This document shows positions 53,525 through 63,438 of a stretch of 64,000 nt of DNA, piece after piece (position 1 is the stretch's first letter; every line of letters starts with the position of its first letter). Source of the DNA: Flavobacteriales bacterium (lineage in GTDB: Bacteria > Bacteroidota > Bacteroidia > Flavobacteriales_C > GCA-002722245); contig JAHEZL010000018.1 of NCBI GenBank assembly GCA_023251095.1, positions 1 through 64,000 on the forward strand, read 5' to 3'. A program made the translations under genes and the position numbers. The notes under the pieces were generated by a model that was given only the letters and a program-made list of their open reading frames with translations, was not told the origin of the DNA and made no database searches.

Positions 53525-55662
53525 ATTTTAGAAAACTTAATCACCTTCACTTCATTTCCTGAAGTGAGTTTAATGAAATAAATTCCTGCAGAAAAACGAT
53601 TAACATCTACTAATGTTTTTCCGTTTAATTTTTCTACATGCATCACTCTGCCTTCCATATCGGTGATGGTGAGTTGCGCAGGATGCAGTTCATATAAATT
53701 GATAGTAATGTGATTTTCAGCAGGGTTTGGATACACCTCTATATTATAAGTGTATTCCTCAACACCAACATTACAGGTGGTAGAATATTGTACATGATTG
53801 CTACCCACATCATCCAACTCCACACCAACAGGAGCAAAAGGCATCACCCAAACACAAACTAAAGTCAAAGTATTCATCCCTCCTATTTTTATATCTCCCA
53901 GCTTCACGTTGCTTCGGATATCGAGATAGCTTAAATCGTTGGATGCAGCATACAGTGTTTTTAGATTCACCGCTGTTGACACATCTAGTTTTTGTAAATT
54001 ATTATTTCCGCAGGAAAGCACCTCTAATGTTGCAGTGCTAGGTATAATCAAGCTGTCTAAATTATTGCCCGCGCAATACAACTCTACCAATTGAAGATTG
54101 CCGCTAACTTTTAAATCAGTGAGATCATTAAAATGAACCAATAAATATTTTAGTACTGTATTAACACTGCAATCCATTGTTGTGATGGCGTTTGAAGAAC
54201 AATCGAGATAAGTTAAAGCACTTTGCTGAGCGGTAGACAAAGTTGAAATAAAATTATTGGCGCAATACAATTTTTTCAGTTGAGCGTTAGAGCTGATCGT
54301 TACTTGTGTCAATACATTTTTAGAACAATTTAATAGTTGAAGTCCGGACTGCCCGCTAACATTTAGCGCCAAAAGCTGATTGTTGTTGCATTTCAAAGAA
54401 TCCAAAGAAGTGATTCCACTCAAATCAAGAGCCCCTATATAATTGTGTGAACAATCTAAAACCTTTAATCCTTCCGTACCTTTTATATATAGAGAAGTAA
54501 TTTTATTGTAGGAGCAAATCAATGTATCCAGTGTAGAATTAGAAACATCAAGGTATTGCAGCTGATTGGAAGCTGTAGCAAATTTAGCAAGATTGATATT
54601 TCCTTTTGCGCTCAGTTTCGATAAAGCCGCTGAAGCAGGAATATGAATGGCATTTAAATTATTAGAATCTACCAATGCTGTTTTCAAAACAAGTAAAGAA
54701 TCAAAAGCAAAAGAAGTGAGTGCATTCGAAGAAAGATCTACATATATAAGAGGTACTTTTTTATTTAACTGAACTGCAGAGATGGTGTTGTGATGCGCAA
54801 CCAAAGAATCTAATTTTATTTGTGCAGTAATATTTAAAGCAGAAATATTGTTGTGTTCGCAAAGCAAAGTTTTCAATTGTGTGTATCCTGAAAGAGATAA
54901 AGCACTCAGTGAATTATGGCCGCACACCAATGAATCCAATGAAGTGTTGTTTTTTAAATCAAGAGCAGTCACTGAATTTACCGAACAATTGAGCTTCGTT
55001 ATTTTTCCGCTGTTAGGTAAAGTTAGTGCCGACAATAAGTTGTTGGAGCAATCAACAACAGTAACATATTTTGAAGAATCCAGCTTCAGATCATTGAGGT
55101 AATTATGATCGCAATAGAGTTCCGTAATTTCTTTATTGGTAAGGATAGCCAGGTCTGTCAGGAGATTCCCTGCAACAGAAAAATAATTTAAATGAGTAAG
55201 AGCCGATACATCAATATCGCTGAGCTTATTATTTTCCACACTCAAATACTTGATTTTAGTGCTTCCCGCTAGTATGAGCTGTGTTAGTTCATTGCTATCG
55301 GCCTTCAGTATTTTTAAATTAACCAAGCCTGAAACTTTCAATTCATCTAATTTGTTATGACTTACACTAACCGTATCCAGCAAAGAATTAGAGAGTAAAT
55401 CCAACTTAATAATAAAGTTAGAATCAGCCTCTAGTTTTCTTAAACCGGTAAACCATTCTATTCCTGTTAAATCTAAAATTTGTTTGTTATTTAAATAAAG
55501 GACTTTCACAGCCTGAGCTTCACTAACGCTGATTTGCAAATCATTATTAATATCTACTCCCTGCGCGATCAGTGCATTTTTAAAGTTTGCATCAGAAATA
55601 GTTATCTGTGCTTGAGAATTAAAAAAGAACACAATAATTAACAGACCAAAAAAATACTTCAT
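53521..55662 (-). CDS. Secreted leucine-rich-repeat-like protein with T9SS sorting domain
   Basis: From ATG 55662 it has 713 residues: a signal peptide (MKYFFGLLIIVFFFNSQA), then about 26 repeats with a 21-residue period (pattern LxxLxCxxNxLxxLxxxxxxx, as in LEVLSCGNNNLQKLDVSTAV). A C-terminal Por domain (IEVYPNPAENHITINL) ends the chain. LRR solenoids bind proteins or glycans; export by type IX secretion puts it on the surface or outside. A longer frame starting 21 bases upstream overlaps the thioesterase gene and precedes the signal. Repeats use alternating Cys or Val at the convex positions. Confidence 0.88.
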   Translation of the reverse strand: MKYFFGLLIIVFFFNSQAQITISDANFKNALIAQGVDINNDLQISVSEAQAVKVLYLNNKQILDLTGIEWFTGLRKLEADSNFIIKLDLLSNSLLDTVSVSHNKLDELKVSGLVNLKILKADSNELTQLILAGSTKIKYLSVENNKLSDIDVSALTHLNYFSVAGNLLTDLAILTNKEITELYCDHNYLNDLKLDSSKYVTVVDCSNNLLSALTLPNSGKITKLNCSVNSVTALDLKNNTSLDSLVCGHNSLSALSLSGYTQLKTLLCEHNNISALNITAQIKLDSLVAHHNTISAVQLNKKVPLIYVDLSSNALTSFAFDSLLVLKTALVDSNNLNAIHIPASAALSKLSAKGNINLAKFATASNQLQYLDVSNSTLDTLICSYNKITSLYIKGTEGLKVLDCSHNYIGALDLSGITSLDSLKCNNNQLLALNVSGQSGLQLLNCSKNVLTQVTISSNAQLKKLYCANNFISTLSTAQQSALTYLDCSSNAITTMDCSVNTVLKYLLVHFNDLTDLKVSGNLQLVELYCAGNNLDSLIIPSTATLEVLSCGNNNLQKLDVSTAVNLKTLYAASNDLSYLDIRSNVKLGDIKIGGMNTLTLVCVWVMPFAPVGVELDDVGSNHVQYSTTCNVGVEEYTYNIEVYPNPAENHITINLYELHPAQLTITDMEGRVMHVEKLNGKTLVDVNRFSAGIYFIKLTSGNEVKVIKFSKI

Positions 55663-55672
55663 AGCTGATGTT

Positions 55673-56089
55673 TTAATTTCCACTCTTTATATAAGACGTG
55701 ATTTTTTCTAATAAGTCGACGGGGCCTTTTACCGGTTTTTTTGTTGTAGCATCAATAAAAACAAGTGTTACCGAAGCTTCCACCAAAAGATCGCCTTGAG
55801 CATTGAATATCTCCGATTCGAAAATAATTTTTACGGAAGGAATTTGTCTGACGCTTGTTTTAATCGTCAGCAAATCATCGTAAACAGCGGGTTTTTTATA
55901 ATTAATTGTGAGGTTTACTACGGGTAACATAATGCCTTTGTCTTCTAATTCCTTGTAGGGATAACCCATTGCTCGTAATGTTTCCACTCTACCCACTTCT
56001 AAGTAGGCTGCATAATTTCCATAATAAACAAATCCCATTTGATCTGTTTCAGAATATCGCACTCTGATTTTAAATTCTTGTGTAAGCAT
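55673..56089 (-). CDS. ybgC: Acyl-CoA thioesterase, YbgC/4HBT family
   Basis: The 138-residue hotdog-fold protein has RVRYSETDQMGFVYYGNYAAY, with the catalytic Asp in ETDQMG, and YLEVGRVETLRAMGYPY. This is the YbgC/FadM type that hydrolyses acyl-CoA thioesters. It is near the dnaA gene and divergent from it. The LRR-like gene starts 11 bases after its stop. Confidence 0.87.
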   Translation of the reverse strand: MLTQEFKIRVRYSETDQMGFVYYGNYAAYLEVGRVETLRAMGYPYKELEDKGIMLPVVNLTINYKKPAVYDDLLTIKTSVRQIPSVKIIFESEIFNAQGDLLVEASVTLVFIDATTKKPVKGPVDLLEKITSYIKSGN

Positions 56090-56409
56090 TATTGATGAAA
56101 TTTCTTAATCCGAATTCAATATAATTTTAAATAAAATTTAAGTGCCTGAAAAATAACGTGTAAGATAAAATTTTAGAACCATAAAATCATCTTTTCGTTG
56201 CAATTCATTCAAAAATAAAAACATTTTGTATGTATTGTAAACACTGGCATAACGCACTAGAATAAAAAATTCGAAAATACAATAGCTAAAAGATTTTTTT
56301 ATCAACTTTTTTTTGCAATATTTGTTCACGATTCGGAATTAGTTAGGTAAAGAGGCAGACCCGATCAAAAAAAGAAATTTTAGTAACCCTGCAATTGGAA
56401 TATTTATAA
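56090..56409. other. Intergenic region upstream of dnaA
   Basis: About 320 bp, very AT-rich. I looked for clusters of DnaA boxes (TTATCCACA type) and saw only one weak candidate, TTATCAACT near 56300. An origin here is possible but not supported by the sequence. A minus-strand 63-codon ORF inside it is not convincing. Confidence 0.4.
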
Positions 56410-57840
56410 ATGGAGAAGCCACACGAAAAAGCATGGAAAGATTGTCTCGCGGTAATTAAAGATAACGTTAGTTTACAAAGTTTTAAAACATGGTTCGAAC
56501 CAATCGTTCCCTTGAAACTCAAAAACAAAGTTCTTACAATTCAGGTCCCAAGTCAGTTTTTTTACGAATGGTTAGAAGAGCACTACATCACGTTGCTTAA
56601 GAAAACTATTCAGAAAGAATTAGGCACAGGCGGTCGCTTAGAGTACAGCATTATTATGGATAACGCGCAGAATAATACTAAGCCGTATTCCATTAAAATT
56701 CCAACATCCGACAAAAAAGTAATTAAAAATCCGGCGTTGTCAATGCCTTTGGATTTGAACCAAGCTACCATTCGCAACCCTTTCATCATTCCGGGATTGA
56801 AAAAAGTAGTAGTAGATTCTCAACTGAATCCAAACTACTCTTTCGAAAATTTCATTGAAGGTGACTGCAACCGTTTGGCTCGCTCAGCAGGTTTTGCTGT
56901 AGCCAACAAACCGGGTGGAACTGCTTTTAATCCATTGTTAGTATATGGAGATGTTGGTTTAGGTAAAACACATTTGGCCAATGCAATTGGTATCGAGATT
57001 AAAAAGAACTACCCGAACAAAACCGTTCTGTATGTTTCCTCTGAAAAATTCACACATCAGTTTATCGATGCAGTAAGAAATAACACACAAAACGACTTTG
57101 TTCATTTCTATCAAATGATAGATGTTCTGATTATCGACGATGTTCAGTTCTTTGCCGGAAAAGAAAAAACTCAAGACGTATTCTTCCATATTTTTAATCA
57201 CTTGCACCAAAACGGAAAACAGTTGGTATTGACTTCCGACAAACCTCCTGTTGAATTGCAAGGAATGGAACAACGATTATTATCTCGTTTCAAATGGGGA
57301 TTGTCTGCAGATTTGCAAGCTCCCGATTTGGAAACAAGAATCGCGGTGTTGAACAAAAAAATGTATGCTGATGGAATCGAACTTCCAAAAGAAGTGGTTG
57401 AATACTTAGCTTACAGCATTACTTCAAACATTCGTGAACTCGAAGGCGCTTTAATTTCATTGATCGCTCAATCTTCATTGAATAAAAAAGCAATCACTCT
57501 GGATCTTGCGAAACAGATGATCGACAAGTTTGTGAAGAACACTGCTCGTGAAGTTTCTATCGACTATATCCAAAAAGTAGTTTGTGATTATTTCAGTCTG
57601 CCTTTAGATTTAATGAAATCAAAAACAAGAAAACGCGAAGTGGTACAAGCCCGTCAAATTGCGATGTACTTCTCTAAAAGTTTAACCAAGTCGTCATTGG
57701 CAACTATCGGAATGCACTGCGGAGGAAAAGACCACGCAACTGTTTTACATGCTTGCCGCACTGTGAACAACTTAATGGAAACTGATAAACGCTTTAAAGT
57801 TTATGTAACTGATATTGAGAAAAAAATCAATTTGAGTTAA
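56410..57840 (+). CDS. dnaA: Chromosomal replication initiator DnaA
   Basis: The 476-residue protein has the four DnaA parts: N-terminal DnaB-interacting domain (about 1-85), a variable linker, the AAA+ core with Walker A GDVGLGKTHLANAIG and Walker B VLIIDDVQFFAGKEKT, and the C-terminal domain with the DnaA signature GGKDHATVLHACRTV. It binds DnaA boxes at oriC and opens the duplex. Length is normal. A bidirectional-looking terminator follows. Confidence 0.97.
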   Translation: MEKPHEKAWKDCLAVIKDNVSLQSFKTWFEPIVPLKLKNKVLTIQVPSQFFYEWLEEHYITLLKKTIQKELGTGGRLEYSIIMDNAQNNTKPYSIKIPTSDKKVIKNPALSMPLDLNQATIRNPFIIPGLKKVVVDSQLNPNYSFENFIEGDCNRLARSAGFAVANKPGGTAFNPLLVYGDVGLGKTHLANAIGIEIKKNYPNKTVLYVSSEKFTHQFIDAVRNNTQNDFVHFYQMIDVLIIDDVQFFAGKEKTQDVFFHIFNHLHQNGKQLVLTSDKPPVELQGMEQRLLSRFKWGLSADLQAPDLETRIAVLNKKMYADGIELPKEVVEYLAYSITSNIRELEGALISLIAQSSLNKKAITLDLAKQMIDKFVKNTAREVSIDYIQKVVCDYFSLPLDLMKSKTRKREVVQARQIAMYFSKSLTKSSLATIGMHCGGKDHATVLHACRTVNNLMETDKRFKVYVTDIEKKINLS

Positions 57841-57859
57841 TACATATATATAGTATAAA

Positions 57860-57893
57860 AAAAATCCTCGTCGAATCGACGGGGATTTTTTTT
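57860..57893 (+). terminator. Intrinsic terminator after dnaA
   Basis: AATCCTCGTCGA pairs with TCGACGGGGATT with a minimal loop and is followed by eight T; an A run precedes it. Confidence 0.8.
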
Positions 57894-57933
57894 GTCTGAA
57901 CTTTGATTCAGACATTATTTGTATTTTTATCTC

Positions 57934-58275
57934 ATGCACATCGACGAACTCAGAGATTATTGTTTAGCAAAACCACACGTAGAAGAATCTACTCCTTTCG
58001 GTCCCGACAATCTCGTCTTTAAAGTTCACGGGAAAATATTTTTGATCACCGATTTCGAATCATCTCCCCTTCAGTTCAATGTAAAATGTGATCCTGAAAA
58101 AGCCATCGAACTCAGAGAAGAACACAATTGCGTTCAACCCGGCTATCACATGAACAAAAAACATTGGAACACTGTTATTTGTGATTCCACCGTTCCTGAT
58201 TCTCTGATAAAAGAATGGATAGACCACTCCTACTCCTTGGTATTTAAGAGTTTGCCAAAAAAGACAAGGGGATAA
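57934..58275 (+). CDS. MmcQ/YjbR-family protein
   Basis: From ATG 57934 it has 113 residues starting MHIDELRDYCLAKPHVEEST. It carries the MmcQ/YjbR pattern FGPDNLVFKVHGKIF, VKCDPEKAIELREEH, YHMNKKHWNTV and LIKEWIDHSYSLV. The fold resembles a DNA-binding domain, but no function is established. A longer frame adds five residues (MYFYL). It is a small cytoplasmic single gene. Confidence 0.85.
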   Translation: MHIDELRDYCLAKPHVEESTPFGPDNLVFKVHGKIFLITDFESSPLQFNVKCDPEKAIELREEHNCVQPGYHMNKKHWNTVICDSTVPDSLIKEWIDHSYSLVFKSLPKKTRG

Positions 58276-58404
58276 ATAAAAAAAAGCTTGCGGACGAAAA
58301 TACTATTAAACAGGATTGGATTACAAACCTGCCTTAGTGTATTAAAGTATCTTAGTTAGAACCAAAACACGAAATAGCAGTTTAATGTTCTAAGCCCCAC
58401 TATT

Positions 58405-60171
58405 ATGAAAAAAATTATACCGATAATCATTATCACTCTTCTTTCCCAAAGCACCTCCTTTTCACAGTATTTTACTAGTGCCAATTATACAAAAGCATTG
58501 TGGATGACCACACGTTATTACGGCGCTCAGCGCTCAGGCAACAACAATTGGTTAGTGTACAACCATTTGCCACAGGGCGTTTTAACCAAATACAAAGGAA
58601 AATGTTTTATTGACGACAACGACGCCGGCTACGATTTATCAGGCGGATGGCATGATTGCGGTGATCATGTTAAGTTCGGACAAACTCAGTTTTATTCAGC
58701 ATATATGTTGCTAAAAGGATATGCCGAATTCCCTACCGGTTACGACGATTACTATACTGCCACTTACCTCAATTATGGAAAAACAGGAAAATGGAGCTGG
58801 GAAGAAGGAGCTCATGATCCCAATGGTATTCCTGATATTTTAGATGAAGTAAAACATGCTACCGATTATTTTATCAAATGTGCAAAAAACTCGTCTACCT
58901 TTTATTATCAGGTAGGACAAGGGACTCCCGATCATAAAACATGGGTGACTGCAGTGCAGATGCAAACACAATCACTGGCCAATGGCGGCGGACAAAGAGT
59001 GGTGTATAAAAATCCTGCCGATGCTTCCATGGCTTCTTTCTGCGGTGCAACACTGGCTCTGATGTCGAGAATGTATGCGAAATTCGATACCGCCTACGCT
59101 TCCTTGTGTTTAACTCACGCTAAGTATGCTTATGATTACGCGAAGGCGCATCCGGGAACAGTAGGTTCTCCCGACTGTTGTTTTTACGGAGCGAACGGAA
59201 GCTGGAAAGATGATTACGCAACGATGTGCGCCGAATTGTTTTGGGCAACCAACACTACTTCTTACAAAACAGAAGCACTTGCTTTTACTGTAGTGGATGA
59301 ATGGACCGGCGATATTCACGGCAATAGCTATGGTGCCGATTATTCCAGCAATGGTGATATTGCTTTGTATAATCTGGCTCTTTTAGGAAAGTCGGTTGCA
59401 AAAACTGTTTTAGGAACCATCGTTACTAAATTTTATTTAGGAAATGTTCAATCCGATGGTCAGTTTGCAGGAGGAAATACTGCATGGGGACCACTAAGAT
59501 ATAATGCTAATACTGCTTTTACTGTTGCTTTGTGGCAAAAACTAAATGCTACCGACGGTACCATCAACAAATACATTTATGATAACATCGATTACATCAT
59601 GGGTAAAAATGCATCGAGTTTATCTTTCATTGTTGGCTTTGGTGCAAACTGTGCAAAACATCCTCATCACCGAACGGTTTATTTGGACGATACTGATCCT
59701 TCAGATGCCGATAAACAATTACTGAATATTCCTGCTAAAAATGCTCAGTTCGGAGGCATGGTGGGCGGCAGCAGAAATCCTTCCAATTATAAGGATCTTG
59801 CTACTCAATATCAATACACTGAAGGTGGTATTGACTACAACGCAGGACTAGTATGTGTTTTAGGATTTATCAATGCTAAATTGGCTCCGGTGGATACCAG
59901 TAAATTTCATGCACCTACTGCGATAAGCGACCTTAATCCACTTTCAGTTTCAGCTTCTGTTTATCCCAATCCGTCCTCTTCCTCTTTTACTATTCAATCA
60001 TCGGTTCCCGCTCATATAAAAGTGGTGGATAATTTAGGAAGAGTGATGAGTGAATTTGAATTGGTAAATAATAAAAGTTTCGGAGAAGAATTGGCAGAAG
60101 GAATTTACCATGTGATTTTCTATAACGAAAACAACGACATCATATATAATATGAATATGGTGAAGCAATAG
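58405..60171 (+). CDS. Secreted GH9 cellulase with T9SS sorting domain
   Basis: The 588-residue protein has a signal peptide (1-20) and a GH9 catalytic domain (about 22-510) with SGGWHDCGDHVKFGQTQFYS (catalytic D84 and D87), HPHHR (H419, H421, H422) and the acid E473 in EGGIDYNA. A Por sorting domain (LSVSASVYPNPSSSSFTIQS) follows directly, with no extra modules. GH9 enzymes cut beta-1,4-glucan by inversion. It should be exported through type IX secretion. A close paralogue with added modules follows 229 bp downstream. Confidence 0.95.
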   Translation: MKKIIPIIIITLLSQSTSFSQYFTSANYTKALWMTTRYYGAQRSGNNNWLVYNHLPQGVLTKYKGKCFIDDNDAGYDLSGGWHDCGDHVKFGQTQFYSAYMLLKGYAEFPTGYDDYYTATYLNYGKTGKWSWEEGAHDPNGIPDILDEVKHATDYFIKCAKNSSTFYYQVGQGTPDHKTWVTAVQMQTQSLANGGGQRVVYKNPADASMASFCGATLALMSRMYAKFDTAYASLCLTHAKYAYDYAKAHPGTVGSPDCCFYGANGSWKDDYATMCAELFWATNTTSYKTEALAFTVVDEWTGDIHGNSYGADYSSNGDIALYNLALLGKSVAKTVLGTIVTKFYLGNVQSDGQFAGGNTAWGPLRYNANTAFTVALWQKLNATDGTINKYIYDNIDYIMGKNASSLSFIVGFGANCAKHPHHRTVYLDDTDPSDADKQLLNIPAKNAQFGGMVGGSRNPSNYKDLATQYQYTEGGIDYNAGLVCVLGFINAKLAPVDTSKFHAPTAISDLNPLSVSASVYPNPSSSSFTIQSSVPAHIKVVDNLGRVMSEFELVNNKSFGEELAEGIYHVIFYNENNDIIYNMNMVKQ

Positions 60172-60399
60172 TTAGCCTTCCCTCATAAATATTGCAACCC
60201 TAAACAGCGAAAAATCGTATCATAAGTACGTTGAATCACCCATGATGAAAGCCAATGAAATCAAGCTTTCGGATAGGATTGATATTGTTTAGGACTATTT
60301 TACAACAAATCGAAAACACAACGAAAGTACCGGTTTTGTATCTTGGGTATACCCCAAAGAAGTAGTTCTTAATTTATTAAAAACAAAACTCAACAACTG
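60172..60399. other. Intergenic region between the GH9 genes
   Basis: TATCTTGG at 60339-60346 resembles a -7 box and lies 53 bases before the ATG. A similar TATCTTAG sits 49 bases before the first GH9 gene (58348-58355). CTTGGGTATACCCCAAAG (60342 onward) is an imperfect palindrome overlapping the second box and could be an operator. Confidence 0.4.
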
Positions 60400-63378
60400 A
60401 TGAAAAACCTAGTACACTTTAAATCTGTTTTTGCTATCGCCTTACTTTATTCCTCTGCTCTTTTTGCTCAGGGATTTACTAGCGCTGAATACAAAAAGGC
60501 ATTATGGATGACCACCCGCTATTATGGCGGACAACGCTCAGGACAAAACAACTGGCTTATTTACAATCATTTACCCTCCGGAGTAAATTCAAGTTTAAAA
60601 GGACAATCCTTTATGGCCGATGCTGACGGAGGCTATGATTTATCAGGCGGATGGCACGATTGCGGTGATCATGTTAAATTCGGACAAACTCAGTTTTATT
60701 CTGCTTACATGCTATTAAAAGGCTATGCAGAGTTCCCTGCAGGTTACGACGATTTATACTCAGCCAACTATGCCGGCTATAATTCAACAGGGAAATATAC
60801 TTATGAAGAAACCGGTCACGATCCCAACGGTATTCCTGATATTTTAGATGAAGTAAAACATGCTACCGATTATTTTATAAAATGTACCAAAGATGCTAGC
60901 ACCTTTTATTTTCAGGTAGGTATTGGTAGTGCCGATCACACACAGTGGGTTACTTCTGTTAAAATGCAAACCCTCGCATCAGGTTCGGGAGGAGATGCAA
61001 GAACAGCATATAAAAATCCTGCCGATGCATCTATGCCTTCTTTCTGCGGAGCAACGCTGGCATTGATGTCGAGAATGTACAGAAAATTTGATCCTGCCTA
61101 TGCCGACCTTTGTTTGGTACATGCACAATATGCTTACACGTACGCCAAAGCTCATCCGGGAACAGTTGGTTCTTCAGCCGGTAGTGAATATGGTGCTAAC
61201 GACAACTGGAAAGATGATTATGTGTGTTTACTGGCCGAGCTCTACTGGGCTACAGGTACCGCTCAATACAAAACAGATGCTTTGGTTTATACCATTGCCG
61301 CTTCTCCGGGGGCAGGCGGGGATATTTATGGTAAAAACTACGGTTTTGATTATCAAAACAATGGAGATATCGCCATTTACAACCTGGCGGTGTTAGGGAA
61401 ATCAGGCGCTTTAACTACGCTGGAAAGCATTATCAACACTCACTATTTTGGCAACAAACAAGCCGATGGTCAATTCAACGGCGGTAACACCGGCTGGGGA
61501 CCACTTCGCTACAATGCCAACACTGCTTTTATTGTTGCTTTATGGCAAAAACTAAAAGGAACTTCAGGAACTCCTAACAAATACATATATGATAACATTG
61601 ACTATATCTTAGGAAAAAACACAGCGAGTCAATCTTTCATTGTTGGTTTCGGTTCTAAATGTCCGAGTCACCCTCATCACAGAAATTTTTATTTAAGAGA
61701 CGACAATCCGACTGATGCCAATAAACCATCGATGGTACCTCCCACCAAAAATTTACAATTCGGATCCATGGTCGGCGGAACAAGAACTCCGGGAACTTTT
61801 TCCGATAACGTTGTAAACTATCAACATACCGAAGGCGGTATTGATTACAATGCTTGTTTGGTTGGAACACTGGCTTACATCAACTCTATTCTTGCTCCGG
61901 TAGACACCAATAAATTCTCTCCGCATAAGAGTCCGAATATGGGTTCAAGCCAATCTATTTGCGGAGTTTCAAACATTGTATTGAATTCAAATATCACTGC
62001 CGACGGTAAAAAAACATTTACCTGGTACAAAGACAATGTACTTGTTCAGGCAGCTTCCACATCAGCTAGCACTTACACCATCACTGCTGCGGGAACTTAC
62101 AAATGCGTATTGGATTCAGCAGGTAAATGGAATACTCAGGGAAGTGTTGTTATAACAGGAACTTTAGCCGCCGTAGACTTAGGCCCGGATCAAACTTTAT
62201 GTAACCCCGCTTCCGTCACTTTAGATATTGGCGTTACAGGAAGTGGTGTTACTTATAGCTGGCAAAAATCTCTCGATGGTGGTGTTACTTTCACAAGTAT
62301 CGTTGGAGCAAGTTCTAAAACCTATACTGTTTATTCTGCCGGAACTTATAAAGGCATATGCAGCGCTTCGGGATGTACTTCTGTACAAGACGTAATTATC
62401 ATCACTTCCTCTTTACCAACTGCCATCAATGATACTGCATGTGCTGCAGGAGAACAAGTGGATTTAGGTATTTCAGGTTCAGGCGGACCGTACGAATGGT
62501 ACACCGCATCAACCAACGGAACCAAGTTAGCTACCGGAACATCTTATTCACCAACCATTTCAGCAAACACTACTTATTATGTGCAGGATGCAGGCTCGGT
62601 TTCAGCAACAGCCGGACCGCCTTCTACAAGTAATGCTTTAGCAAATCCTGCCAACGCAGGTGTTGTGGGTATTCGTTTTACAGCTGCAAAAGCTTTCACC
62701 ATCACACAATTGAAAGTATTGCCTTTCGTTTATAGCTGTAGCGGAACTAACGTATTCGTAACTTTCACCTTGAAACAAGGAAGCACAACCGTTGGAACTT
62801 ATACTTCGGATAATGTGGTTTGTACAGGCGTTCAAAGTGCTGCGCCGTTCAACACCTTCTATACTTTAACTTTCTCTACCCCTATTGTTATTTCTGCTGC
62901 TGGTTCTTATGAATTGACACCTAGCGCAGGAAATGCTTTGGTGTGGTTCGATAGTGGCGCTAATTTCAGCACAATGGATGCTTCGGGAGTGATGGATATT
63001 ACTGATGATACCCGTGATGACAAAGCGGCTTCTTTCCCTGCAATTTTTGATATTAAAGTACAAGGAGGTTCAACCTGCGCACGCACACCGGTAATGGCGG
63101 TGATTGATGCGAACAACGCAAATTGTTTATCAACAGGAGTTCAATCTCTTTCAAAAGAACAGATCGCTCTTTATCCAAATCCGTCTAATTCAACTTTTAA
63201 TATTCAGTCGTCAGTAGCTGCAAATGTTAAAGTGATCGACAATTTAGGAAGAGTAATGACGGAGTTCAATCTCAATGGCAACAAAAGCTTTGGAGAGGAA
63301 TTGTCGGCCGGAATTTATCATGTGATTGTGTACAATGAAAATGGAATTGTGCAAACACTGAATGTCGTGAAGCAATAA
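60400..63378 (+). CDS. Multimodular secreted GH9 cellulase with T9SS sorting domain
   Basis: The 992-residue protein has a signal peptide (1-24) and a GH9 domain (about 26-510) with HDCGD (D87, D90), HPHHR (H424) and the acid in EGGIDYNA (E478). Ig-like modules follow (about 520-720), with a jelly-roll region (about 725-905) that may bind carbohydrate. The C-terminal Por domain (about 922-992) is nearly the same as that of the GH9 enzyme upstream. Blocks such as LSGGWHDCGDHVKFGQTQFY are identical between the two catalytic domains, pointing to tandem duplication. The extra modules probably target the enzyme to insoluble substrate. Confidence 0.94.
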   Translation: MKNLVHFKSVFAIALLYSSALFAQGFTSAEYKKALWMTTRYYGGQRSGQNNWLIYNHLPSGVNSSLKGQSFMADADGGYDLSGGWHDCGDHVKFGQTQFYSAYMLLKGYAEFPAGYDDLYSANYAGYNSTGKYTYEETGHDPNGIPDILDEVKHATDYFIKCTKDASTFYFQVGIGSADHTQWVTSVKMQTLASGSGGDARTAYKNPADASMPSFCGATLALMSRMYRKFDPAYADLCLVHAQYAYTYAKAHPGTVGSSAGSEYGANDNWKDDYVCLLAELYWATGTAQYKTDALVYTIAASPGAGGDIYGKNYGFDYQNNGDIAIYNLAVLGKSGALTTLESIINTHYFGNKQADGQFNGGNTGWGPLRYNANTAFIVALWQKLKGTSGTPNKYIYDNIDYILGKNTASQSFIVGFGSKCPSHPHHRNFYLRDDNPTDANKPSMVPPTKNLQFGSMVGGTRTPGTFSDNVVNYQHTEGGIDYNACLVGTLAYINSILAPVDTNKFSPHKSPNMGSSQSICGVSNIVLNSNITADGKKTFTWYKDNVLVQAASTSASTYTITAAGTYKCVLDSAGKWNTQGSVVITGTLAAVDLGPDQTLCNPASVTLDIGVTGSGVTYSWQKSLDGGVTFTSIVGASSKTYTVYSAGTYKGICSASGCTSVQDVIIITSSLPTAINDTACAAGEQVDLGISGSGGPYEWYTASTNGTKLATGTSYSPTISANTTYYVQDAGSVSATAGPPSTSNALANPANAGVVGIRFTAAKAFTITQLKVLPFVYSCSGTNVFVTFTLKQGSTTVGTYTSDNVVCTGVQSAAPFNTFYTLTFSTPIVISAAGSYELTPSAGNALVWFDSGANFSTMDASGVMDITDDTRDDKAASFPAIFDIKVQGGSTCARTPVMAVIDANNANCLSTGVQSLSKEQIALYPNPSNSTFNIQSSVAANVKVIDNLGRVMTEFNLNGNKSFGEELSAGIYHVIVYNENGIVQTLNVVKQ

Positions 63379-63399
63379 AACATAGAATTGGATAAATAA

Positions 63400-63429
63400 A
63401 AAAGCACTGGCTCTCGTCAGTGCTTTTTT
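63400..63429 (+). terminator. Intrinsic terminator after the second GH9 gene
   Basis: GCACTG / CAGTGC stem (63404-63409 with 63418-63423) flanked by an A run and six T; it may work in both directions. Confidence 0.8.
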
Positions 63430-63438
63430 ATTTACGCT

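Noticed and set aside
53521-55662. Repeats of the LRR-like gene as a CRISPR or DNA-level tandem array
   Set aside because: The period exists only at protein level; nucleotide copies are well diverged. No CRISPR-like array was seen anywhere in the window.
56138-56329. 63-residue minus-strand ORF upstream of dnaA
   Set aside because: Low-complexity AT-rich frame with no conserved look and no promoter or neighbour to support it.
56090-56409. Replication origin next to dnaA
   Set aside because: No cluster of DnaA boxes was seen, only one weak match.
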